A model generated the notes under the pieces. It was not told where the DNA came from and made no database searches. It worked only from the letters and a program-made list of their open reading frames with translations. A DNA stretch of 45,503 bases, taken from assembly GCA_001598975.1 (NCBI GenBank), contig BBXU01002220.1, positions 1 through 45,503 of the forward strand, given 5' to 3'. Positions 11,101 through 21,209 of the stretch are shown here, one piece after another; position 1 is the first letter of the stretch, and every line of letters starts with the position of its first letter. The DNA comes from Parachlorella kessleri (lineage: Eukaryota; Chlorophyta; Trebouxiophyceae; Chlorellales; Chlorellaceae). Position numbers and translations under genes: made by a program.

Positions 11101-13030
11101 CAGAGCTCTCTTGGTCCTCCTGGCTGCCCGCCCCAGGGATCCACTGCGCTGCCACCCTCCGCGCAATTTCCTCCGCGCTCTCCTCCTTCCCGTCTGCTTC
11201 CTCAACCCCAGGCACGTCCCCGTCAGTTGAGGATACAGTGGGCTGCCCATCCTCTGTCCCAGCCGCATCCCCCTCAGTACCTGATGCGCCCTCCTGCTGC
11301 CCCTGCTCAGCGGGCTCCAGCCCCGTCTGCTGCTCTGCCTGTGCCGCCTGGTGTGCCGCTTCTTCTGCTTCCTTGGCTTTCCTCTCAGCCTCGTCTGCCG
11401 CACGCTTCTCCTTGTCAAGTTTGGCTTTCTGCTCCTCAAGTTTGGTCTTGAGCCCTGCAAGAGGGCCAAGGGCAGGCGGCTGCTGTAAAGCAGCAGAGGT
11501 TCTATGCTGCCGTGTGTTCAGATGCCTAACCATGTGTGCCAGCAGCTGCGTACTGGGGCTGAGTGCATGCCACTCACATATCGCAGCAATACTTGGGAGG
11601 TATGTTACAAACACAAGCCTGGCCCCACGCAGGCCCCCTGAGTAAGAAAGCAAAGCGCAGCAGCACAGCAACCCAGAGCGGCAGGAAGTGCACAAGGCCA
11701 TGTAGCACATCAGGGCTAACAATCCATCACGACAGCAACCTCCATGTGCCTGATGGGCCCATACACAAGTGTCACCGCAAAGCAGAGCAGTAAATGAGCA
11801 AGGAGGATGCTCTTCTTCGCCCCGCTGGCCGCCCACCACGCAGCCGGCGCCTGCCACGGCCCCTCCACCCCAACACGGCCGCCGCAAGAAGGAAACAGCC
11901 AGCAGGGGTGAGGAACACTAGCGCTTGGAGTGCCCTTGAGGGTGCCACGTCAGCAACCCCCACCATTGCTGCCAGCTGCCGAGCCTCGTGACCGCCGCTG
12001 CTGCTGCCGCCACCACTGCTGCGGTTCCTGCCAATGCCAGTGCTGCTGCCTCTACCGCTGCGACTTCCTGAGCTGCCGAGGGACGCCACGTCAGCAATGA
12101 CGTCAGCGACACCACCGGCAGCACCCTCACCTTGGGCTTCGTCCACTGCCTTCTGCTGCAAGGCAATCTCCGTTTCAAGCTCGCCCACCCGCGCCCTCCA
12201 CCCCTTCTTGATGCCCACAGCATCAGCAATGTAGCCCTCCTTGGCCTTCAAGCCTGCCTCTGCAGCGGCCACATCTGCCACCAAGGCCTGAAGGGACGCT
12301 GCCCCCAGCTCCTTGCAGCGGTTGGAGCACTTGCCGGCGCGCTCGTCGGTGCCATCGCAGCAGTCTGCACATTCCAACTGGAATTTTTTAATGACGCCAG
12401 GGAAGAGTTTGGCGCTCACTAAGGTGGGGCAGGTTTATCTGCAGTGCTTGGTATCAAGTCAGACCAGCTGGGCTAGGTAATCATGCAATATAGACATTTG
12501 AAGTCTCAGAATCGGAGTATGCTAGACGAATGTAGCTCTCCACCAGAACATGGAAAGCGCTCATCAGGTAAGGGACTGAGCTGAGTACAAGTACGGCTGG
12601 CGCACGTGCGTGTGTCCACCCATCACAGCCACTCACCGCACACTCCGTCGTCCACCATAGTCGCGTTTAGCAGCAGGGGTTCGTGACCCACGTTTGAACA
12701 GTAGAACCTGCCGTTAGGACATGCTGCCGTACCTGTAATAAACAAGACAACCTTACTGCCTGTGGCCACTCTCGAGACCAGGCCTGCACTGTCATAAACA
12801 CTTATACCTGGCTCGTCGGTGCCATCGAAGCAGTCGCAGTAGTCGTCGTTCACATGAGCAAAAGGGATCGCCTTCAGGCCATCAAGGCAAGAGAACACCC
12901 CATCAGCCCCTGTGTACTGGGGGCGCAGCTTGGGATCGAGGCCTCGTATTGCTGACCCACTGCAGCTCCAGGCTAACGTTAAGCAGGTGAGCACAAGCAA
13001 ACGACTGTCGATCATGGCTGCCGCCTTCAA
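8121..13030 (-). CDS. Glucosidase II beta subunit (PRKCSH-like) with ER-retention HDEL
   Basis: Exons in transcript order: 13030-12808, 12732-12637, 12364-12131, 11454-10943, 10514-10370, 10066-9929, 9623-9538, 9238-9146, 8856-8692, 8306-8121; 625 residues. A signal peptide (about 6-27) is followed by two LDLa-like repeats, NDDYCDCFDGTDE (61-73) and VDDGVCDCCDGTDE, a coiled coil, a long acidic segment, and a C-terminal MRH domain (about 510-597) with VDKYTYEVCPFG and VEEPSRCEY. It ends HDEL. The protein retains catalytic glucosidase II in the ER and helps trim glucose from N-glycans. Intron 4 (10942-10515) starts with GC (GAG|GCAAGT), and the frame continues EE|DDITQEE. A second ATG, five codons in (13015), could also be the start. 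Confidence 0.93.
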
Positions 13031-13225
13031 TGATCAGTGCATGCCTAGCTACTGTTTGTGCGATCCTACCCTTCAAATCACCTCTTTGGCACTGGAGGGC
13101 GATTGGTGGTAAGTTAGCAGGAAGAGCTGGCCGCGGGAAGGGTTAAGTTCCAGAGCGCAAGTAGATGCACCTAGATGTTAAGCTGAGGGAAAAGTGGTGC
13201 CTCCCCTTTCGATACCTGTTGGATT
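13031..13225. promoter_or_regulatory. Divergent (bidirectional) promoter region
   Basis: The start codons of glucosidase II beta (minus) and the FAD synthase-like gene (plus) are only 195 bp apart, head to head. Both 5' UTRs and core promoters must fit here. No TATA box is obvious. Confidence 0.6.
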
Positions 13226-16200
13226 ATGGACGTCCTCGACGCAATTGACGGCCTTGGCGACGACCGTTTCAAAGGGCGCATCATAAAGTCAATCTCTATT
13301 ATCGAACGGACTTTGGATCTCTTTGGGTGAGCGGGCATGCCTACCGCCTTCACAATACTGCGTGAGATCGGTGACAGGGATCGGATGCAGCAGCCGATCC
13401 TAGTGCAAATTTGTGCTTCACAGTAGTTGTTATATGTATTTAGGGTTCTTAGCTGGGAGTGCCTCTTCTGTCCACACTGTATGGAACACTAACTGGATTT
13501 CTGGCTGCTCTCTTGCCTGGTACAGCCCTGCTGGGGTGGCCTTCAGCTTCAATGGGGGCAAGGACTCTACAGTCTTGCTGCACCTCATCCGCGCAGCTGT
13601 GGTGGAGTGGCGCTGCCGGCACCATGCAGCGGCGGCGGCGGCGGCGGCAGGAGCACCAGGCCTGGCAACAGCAGCACTGGTGCCGGCAGTAGCTGTACCA
13701 GCAAGGGCATCAGCGGTCGCCCCAGTCCAAACAGGGAGACAAGCAGCAGCAGCAACAGCAGCAGTAGCAGGAGGAGGAGCAGGAGTACCACCACTGGCAG
13801 CAGCTGAGCCCAGCAGCAGCGACAGGCCGGGCTGCGGCAGCCTGGGCGGCATCACCACGTTCTTCTTCCATGACGACCGCGACTTCCCAGAGATCACCGA
13901 GTTCACCCACCGGGTGAACGCTGAGCACGACCTGCGCATGGAGGTGCTGCATGGGGACTTCAAGGCCGGCTTGGCCAGCCTGCTCAGCCGCAGTCACATC
14001 AAGGCAATCATCCTGGGGACGCGCAAGTGAGTGGGGACTTGCCCAGGGCAGAGACAATGAATGGGTGGGGAGGGATTGGGGGACAGACTGTGTGCCAGTC
14101 TTGCTTGCTGGGATGTGGTGAGAGGTGGAAGTGTGGCAGGCAGGGTGTGGCATAGGGCCTTTTCATGCAAGTGTACGAAGAAGTGACGTTGACGGAGACG
14201 TTATGCCGTTGAGCCAGCTAGGGCATGGGAGGTGATACGTGCCTTGTAGGGCGGGTGGCCAGGGGGCTTGAACAGCATAGCTGTTGGGCCAGCACTCTTG
14301 TGCCCCGCCTCAGCTGCACTTGCGTGGGTACTCTCCCAAACGCCTAAGGTCCGAGGTTGGAGCTCCATGTGTGTGCGCCTCTGCAGGGGCGACCCCAACG
14401 CTGGGGACCAGGACACGCTCTGCATGAGCAGCGTAGGCTGGCCCGCATTCCTGCGGTGAGCTTGTATTCCTACAACCATTCTGTCTGCTCCCACATAGCA
14501 TGAGCGATACCCAGGTTTCTTGCCTAGGGCCCCATCATATTTGTTTGTCCTTGCTTGAGCCACGTCACGAGGCTCATGCTGTGGCTGGCATGCACATTGC
14601 TCGTCGCGTGGCAAACCCATACCACGACAGCGTACATGGTTGTGACTGACTAGCTAGTGATTTGTTGTAGCATCCCCACACCTGTTTCCACACAATTACT
14701 CTAGTATGCTGGTCTTCTGCAATGTGCTGTCAAGGCCAGATTTCCTTCCAGGGTCGGTCCGGCCCCGCCTGAGCCCACCCACTGCACCTGTGACAGTGGC
14801 CAATTGCCTTAAGACCTGCCCCTCCCCATCCTCCTCAGAGTCAATCCCATCCTGGACTGGAGCTACCATGACATCTGGGAGTTCCTGCGGCTGCTGGGCG
14901 CCAGCTACTGCTGCCTCTATGACCGCGGCTTCACTTCCGTGGGCTCCGTTGACAACACAGAGCCCAACAGGTAACTGGCAGACCCCAGCAAATCCCGTTA
15001 GAACGAAGAGGAAGTAGGCTGCCAGACCCGCGCAAGGATGCAGTGCAATGTCAAGGCAAGGCTGGAGCAGCATAGGCACCAGACCCCTAGCCCGCTGTCC
15101 CCTGCAGCGCTCTCATCAAGGAGGATGGCAGCTATGCGCCCGCCCACTTGCTGTCCGACGCGCGGCTAGAGCGGGCGGGGCGCACGGGCGGCAAGCAGCG
15201 GAGAGCGGAGACTCTGGGCGCAGACGCCCGCTCCGCAGCGCTGGTGAGCGGCTGCCAGCCAGGTCGTCAGTACCCGATGCATGGTGGCCGCAGCAGTGAC
15301 CGGCAGAGCAGCAGTACTGCAGCAAGCCGAGGCTCACTCCTGCTCGGCTGCAGCAACCTGCATCGGGCTGTAGCTTGCTTTGGGCCCTGAATGAGGGACC
15401 CAGGCATCAGGAGAGGCCCCTCCCCCCAGCATGGCAGCTTCTGGGGTCATATGCATGTCAGGTGGCCTGCCAGCTGCTTCCCCCCCGGCTGCAGGTCATC
15501 ATTGGCGATGAGATTCTGGCTGCCAAGGTGGAGGACACCAACACCAAGTTCTTGTGCTCGGAGCTGCGGGCCATCGGCTGGCAAGTCTGCAGGGCAAGTG
15601 GGGGTCACGGGTGGGAGGTCGGGGCAGCGGAACGGAGAGAGATAGAGCGTCCTGGGCGCTTGCGCGTGCCACCAGGGTGTTGTGGGTTTGTCAGGCAGCA
15701 TGCCCAGGCAATATTGCAAGCCCGGAACATGTAGGCTTTTAGGTTCCTGTCCAGGCAGCTACATTATGCGCCCAGACACGCCCCGTGCATGCCGCTGCTG
15801 TGCTCACTTCTCCTCCCATCACCTCCTCTGCCTGCATACCGGATGCATGCGCACCGCGGCTATGCAGGGTGCTGGTAGCCAGCTGTAGCCCCACGGTGCT
15901 CATTCTCTCCTTGCAGGTGGTGATGCTGCGAGATGAGGTGGAGGCCATTGCTGCCGAGATACGGACCCTCTCTGAATCGTACGACATTGTGATAACGTCA
16001 GGAGGGCTGGGCCCTACGCTGGATGATGTCACCATGCGGGCTGTGGCAGGTGGGGCCCACCGCTTCCCACATGGCATCCGTGCCTTGGCCGTGGCTTGCT
16101 AGCTGGGATACTGCATGTGGGTAGCTGTGTGGGTGTGGCAGGAGCTGTTCGACCAAGGGATAATCGAATGTGTCTGGATGGCCTCACAAGTGCTCTGGGC

Positions 16201-17837
16201 CTCTGATGTGAGCCTGTTGGTGGCAGCTGTCATGTCCCACCAGCTAGCAAAAGGCTATCACCAGCCACCTGCTGCATGGCGGGGGCCGGGACCGCCCCAG
16301 GGCACTGCTGTTGTAGGCAGTGGGTACACTGCAGTCAAATGAATCGTACGATGTATTACCATGTCACCTGACAACCCTTGAGAGTGGGCAGACTCTTGCA
16401 TGTTGGCGGGTTGGTTTTTAAAGGCCAAGTGGTGTTACTGTAGAACTATATGCCTCCCTGTATTTGCATATGCCCATGCCTACACCGTGCCGCCGTAGTC
16501 AAGGTCCTTGTTTTAGTCCCACCTGCCTGCGTAGCTGCCTTTGAGCGATCACTGGAGCGGCATCCAGAGCTGGAGTCACGGCTTCGACGGTATTTCGGCG
16601 CCGACATTACAGAGTCACACCTCAAGATGGCAGAAGCACCCACAGGCAAGAAGCCTTGCAACACCTTATGGGCTGCTGGTAGGCGTTGGAAGCTCAGCCT
16701 CACGACCCTTGGCTCACCGCCGGACACAGCTTCATGTGTGTGGTAGTGCTAATAGGTTCTGTAATGCTTCTTGTCCTGGCTGCTTTGGCATGCCTGTTTC
16801 TATATTTCCTCCGGGGGGTTGTTTGGGAACCTCCTTTCCATGACTATGCAGGGACGGAGGTGTCCATCATTGAGCAGCATCTAGACAGCGGGAAAGTGTC
16901 GCCGTTCCCCCTGCTGCGCTGCCGCAACGTCTTTGTGTTGCCAGGCATACCCACGCTCTTGCAAAAGAAATGGCAGGTACGCATGGTGTGCTTCGCTGCT
17001 GCCATTGATGCTGTGCTCCTTGCTGAAATCAAGGCTTGCTACTTTGTGAGACAGGCACGGCAGCAGCACGATCAAGGTGCATGGGCAGTGCACCCTTCTT
17101 TGCAGGCCGCTTGGCTCTGTGCAAGTGCTCACTTCTGTCCATTTGCCTTTTGCCGGACACAGGCAGTCAGCGAGCCGCTTGGCTCTGTGCAAGCAGTTCC
17201 CCTTGTCTATATGCCCACACAGGCAGTCAGGGAGCAGCTGCTGGTGGAGGCAGGGCGGCAGTCTCCCTTCCACACGGTGTTGCTGCGGCTGGGAATCAAC
17301 GACGAAACCCGGGTCGCGGCGACCCTGGAAGAAGTGGCAGCGGCGGTGGGAGGCGGGGTGGCGATTGGCTCCTATCCGGTGAGGACAAGCAGCGCTGTAG
17401 AATGGTTGGTGCATGTTAGATGGGATGCAGGAGGAGGGCGCCCAGTGGCGGAGCCCTCCGCGAGCTAATGGTGGATGGTGCACCACAATGCCAAACGGTC
17501 GCCGCAGTTGTGCTGGCTGCCACTTGGTGTTGGTTTAAACTCCAGGTCCCATGCCGGCAGAAAGGCTTCCATGTTGACACGCGGCTCGCAAGCGCAGGCT
17601 GGTAAATAAAGTCATGTGCCAAGCTGCACTCTTGGTGTGCAGGTGAGCAACCAGGTGGACGGTGCTGAGCTGGTGCTAAGCCTGGAGAGCAAGCAAGAAG
17701 CCAAGCTAGAGCAGGCACGACAGCTGCTGCTGCGCAAGCTGCCCAGCGCCACGCTCGTGGCAGAGCAGAGAGACGGTGATGTGCTCAACAGCCCTATGTC
17801 CCGCGGAGGTGACGCCACGTTTGCTCCCGGACCCTGA
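13226..17837 (+). CDS. FAD synthase-like protein: PAPS-reductase-type domain plus molybdopterin-binding domain
   Basis: Exons: 13226-13326, 13526-14026, 14387-14455, 14839-14970, 15108-15243, 15495-15593, 15917-16049, 16535-16645, 16852-16976, 17223-17378, 17643-17837; 585 residues. The N-terminal domain has the pyrophosphate loop SFNGGKDS (41-48), [11 protein letters not shown] (from 146), [14 protein letters not shown] and [11 protein letters not shown]. The C-terminal MoaB/MogA-like domain has [17 protein letters not shown] and [15 protein letters not shown]. The order matches plant At5g03430-type proteins and is the reverse of animal FLAD1. It likely adenylates FMN to FAD. An Ala-rich insert (about 65-135) interrupts the first domain. 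Two introns look GC-AG: after 15593 (AGG|GCAAGT, the only phase-compatible donor) and after 16645 (CAG|GCAAGA, with a competing GT at 16679). Confidence 0.88.
17106..17230 (+). repeat. Tandem duplication of a splice acceptor, units about 60-68 bp
   Basis: GCCGCTTGGCTCTGTGCAAG occurs at 17106 and 17174, and ACACAGGCAGTCAG at 17157 and 17217. The second unit is the real exon boundary (exon from 17223). The first gives an identical acceptor 60 nt upstream (exon from 17163), in frame and stop-free. Confidence 0.85.
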
Positions 17838-17885
17838 CAGCCTCAGAGTAGCACAGGCGCTGAGGAAAGGCATAGGCTGGGGGTT

Positions 17886-17890
17886 TGTAA
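17886..17890 (+). terminator. TGTAA polyadenylation signal, FAD synthase-like gene
   Basis: TGTAA lies 49 nt after the stop codon at 17837, in GGGTTTGTAATG. The position is typical for chlorophyte 3' ends. Confidence 0.65.
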
Positions 17891-18120
17891 TGTATAGCTT
17901 CAGAGCTGCCATGGCGATGTAAGATAAAGCCAAGCCGGAAGCAGGCCCCATGCACCCTGCTGAGCATGTAGCGGCGCGTGCGCCCAATCTGCTTTGCATG
18001 CCATGCATTTACACCTCAGCCTAGAGCGCTACTGGTCATACGAACAGATGTTTACCTTGAAACACATCAGGATCCATTCCAACGTAAATCTCATTGAAAC
18101 GGGACACGCTAGTCGAAGTG

Positions 18121-19959
18121 ATGATCAGCCGGCACTTCATAACTATCTGTCGCGGGCATGGTCGCGGGTTCGCGTCGTCCAGCACGGTGCTAGAACCACC
18201 AGGCAGGTGGTAGGAGTTGTTAGAATTTTGATCCTACCCCGGTCTCGACATTACAGTGCCTCTCGCCAGGGACCTTGCCTGGCATCTGCTGCCTGCCCTG
18301 AGTGGTTGAGACGTCCGTCTGTCGCCTGCACTCTGCAGTTTATCTGGTGTTTGGTGCAACTGGAGGCATCGGTAGCGAGCTTGTGACGCTGCTGGCCAGG
18401 CAAGAGGGTGCCAAGGTGGTCCTTGCTGGCCGCGACGCAGCAAAGCTGGGGAGCCTGCGTGGCCTCTGTGGGCCCAACGCTACACTAGCAGTGGTTGACC
18501 CCCTGGATCCAAACCAGGCAAGCAAAGACTGCTCTGAAGATGAATAGATGCACTGGCAGATGTCCTTACACCGAACGAGGCGAGCGTACAGCTGTGCTAT
18601 GCTCAGGGCGTGTGGGACAGGCGTAGTCCAATCTCAACAGTCGCTGGCTTGTCCCTTCTATGTCGTAGGTGGACTCGTGTGTTACCAGTGTGCTCAAAGA
18701 GCATGGCAGCCTTAATGGCGTAGCCAACTGTGTGAGTGATGATTATTTGGCTGGCACTCGGAGTGCCAGCACTGCAGCATGTGCCATGATACTGTACTGC
18801 TGGTTGAGACATAGTCAAATGATGCGGTCAGGCCCTGCGGCAGGTGTAGTACAGGGGTTGATAGATTGCAGTGCTGCTTGCCGGACTATGAACTCAGATG
18901 CAATATGGTCGTTGCAGCCTCTACACAAGGCGACACTCCCGCACAGCAGCACAACCATGCTAGAACTTCGTCATGTGTCTTCAGTGAATATCAGCACATG
19001 GGTTGTGAGATAGCTCAGCTCATATCGTGATGCAGGTGGGGAATGTGCTGCTGAAATCAGCACACACCACATCACTTGCCGAGTTCCAGAATGTCATTGA
19101 TGTCAACCTCTTGTCTTCCTTCAACATCCTCAAGTCGTCCGTGAAAGCCATGATGCGAGGGGGAGGGGGCTCTGTAGTGTTCTGCACCTCAGCCGGTAAG
19201 GGTAGTCACAGCATTGGCCCTGCAGGGGCGGCAGGTCGTGCGGTCAAACAAATTTGGCTGCTAGGGCTTTACATCCACTGTTGCCTGTGGGTTTGCCAGG
19301 GTGTTCGAGAGACTAAGCATAGCCATGTCACAGTTAGGGCTTGTGACAATCTCACCTATTTGCCCCTTATGCTTACTTGCAGTGGCAAGGCATGGCATCG
19401 CCAACCATGAGGCCATCGCTGCAGCCAAGGTGGGCTCATGGGTAGACCTACCTGCCTGACAGCTGTGAGGCATCAACCAATGCCAAGTGTCATTTTCGGC
19501 TTGCGGTGGGTAAATCTCCGGCTTCTCATCGAGGGGGTGTAGATGGTGGAGAAGTCTAAAGTTGGGTGCTGAGGTGTATGTGCACACAGGGAGGCTGGAA
19601 GGGCTGCTCAAGTGCAGTCCAGTGTCAAGCGGCCACAGCCAACCGCTCCCCACACTTCTACCCTGCCTGCGTAGGGAGGTCTGGCCTCGATGGCCCTCAG
19701 CGCAGCCGCCACCTATGCCCCCAAGAACATCCGCATCAACTGTGTCTCCCCCGGGCTGACAGACACCCCCCTCGCCTCCCGCATCACCTCCAGCGAGCCC
19801 GCCCTCAAAGCCTCCACCGCAATGCATGCCCTGAGGCGGATCGGGCGGCCAGAGGAGGTGGCAGCCGCCATTGCATTCCTGCTGGAGCCCCGGAACTCCT
19901 TCATTACAGGGCAGAACCTGGGGGTAGATGGGGGTCTGGGGTCCGTACGGGCCAGCTGA
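18121..19959 (+). CDS. Short-chain dehydrogenase/reductase with Ile in place of the catalytic Tyr
   Basis: Exons: 18121-18202, 18339-18517, 18669-18731, 19036-19195, 19383-19429, 19675-19959; 271 residues. The Rossmann motif FGATGGIG is at 32-39. The catalytic Ser is S160 (CTSA) and Lys is K177, but position 173, where YxxxK needs Tyr, is Ile (HEAIAAAK). The C-terminus has NCVSPGLTDTPL and ITGQNLGVDGG. The chosen first exon encodes an Arg/Ser-rich start (MISRHFITICRGHGRGFASS) that looks like an organelle transit peptide; this exon is less certain. The introns after 18202 (CAG|GCAGGT) and 18517 (CAG|GCAAGC) start with GC; at 18517 no GT precedes the in-frame stop. Substrate is unknown, and conventional SDR catalysis is doubtful. 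Confidence 0.82.
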
Positions 19960-20327
19960 GCTTGCTGAATATGAAAGAAAGCATTCGTGGGCGCCTTGTG
20001 TTACCAGGAAGGGCAGCCCTTGGCTGCCTGGTGTTTCCCTTGGTCAAGTGTATGGAGCAAGAGTGTTGCTTGGCTTGCTTGCATGGTGGGAAGGTAAATG
20101 GCATGGCGGCAAGCCTTCTCAGGGGTGTAGTGTAGAGATAGATGGAGTACCAGAATGGGTTTAGCTGTGTTGCCACACGAAAACTTGTTTGCGTCTTCGT
20201 AGTTCGACGGTTGATGGGGCTGTCAACAATCAGTTGTCCAGTTTGAGCAGGCTATCAAGTACATCAGTTAGAATACATCAAATGGCAGATACAGGGGGTG
20301 ACATACATCATCCCGCGCACGTGTTAC

Positions 20328-20332
20328 TGTAA
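20328..20332 (+). terminator. TGTAA polyadenylation signal, dehydrogenase gene
   Basis: First TGTAA after the stop at 19959, about 370 nt downstream, in GTTACTGTAATACC. Confidence 0.5.
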
Positions 20333-20606
20333 TACCAGGGCCACTGTGTGACAGACAAGCATTTTAATACGCTGGCACATTTGGTTGTAGTACGCGCTAG
20401 CAAGATGCTGCTTGCAGCCAACGGCAGGACAGGCATGCTGTAGGACAGGAAACCAGGCTGCTGGCATACAAAAACTATACTAAGAAGCATGTACTGAAAC
20501 ATTACAGCACCTTCCGGTGCTTGGTCCTGGCAACCCTAGCCCACAATCAATATAAAATGCTATCCGGCTCACTGAACATCTTGGCAGGCAGGAACCAACT
20601 CATCTC

Positions 20607-20611
20607 TTACA
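20607..20611 (-). terminator. TGTAA polyadenylation signal, RWP-RK gene
   Basis: TTACA on the + strand, about 275 nt downstream of the RWP-RK gene's stop codon. Confidence 0.5.
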
Positions 20612-20884
20612 ACCAAGTACTTGCTCTCGCTGTGTACACGCTGTCGAGGAGGTTGTGCCCTGCCCAAACCTGCCAGGCATGGCTGGACGACCTGCCTATT
20701 TCAAGCACGGACAAGTACAAGACCCCGCACATCTTTCCCTTCATTTGCCATGAAACCCTACCACGTCTCATCTTCTGCTTAACCCAAAACATGAAACATA
20801 TCCTAGCCAACATTTTTTGCACCTGGAGCCCTGCCTGACACGCGCGTATTGCAGCTCTGCACAGGCCCACTCACTGTAACCATT

Positions 20885-21177
20885 CTACCTCTGCTGTACC
20901 AGATCTGGCGCAGGCGCGTTGCGCCCCCTCTCGATGCTGACAACCTTGAAGCCCTTCTTTGCCGCAAAGTCCAGCAAGAAGCGCAGCGCCAGCCTCTGCT
21001 TCAGACGCTTCACTGCCGCATCAACAGCAGCGCCAGAGGGCATACCCTGCCCTGCGCCTTGCTGCTGCGCTCCCCCCGCTGCCCCTGTCTTTGTATCCCC
21101 TGGTTGTGCGACCCCGGCGCCAGGAAACGCCTGCCCCCGTGGCTGCTGCTCCTGCTGCTGCACTGGCGACGGCGAAA

Positions 21178-21209
<32 letters not shown>

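Larger units (their letters stand above)
19960..20884. other. Convergent intergenic region
   Basis: 3' UTRs of the dehydrogenase (+) and the RWP-RK gene (-) meet here, with TGTAA at 20328-20332 (+) and 20607-20611 (-). No supported coding sequence was seen. Confidence 0.6.

Noticed and set aside
11455..12130. Read-through of glucosidase II beta exon 3 into a hydrophobic, membrane-like tail
   Set aside because: The CAAG|GTGAGG donor and the next acceptor join in phase to the family's coiled coil; the hydrophobic stretch is intron.
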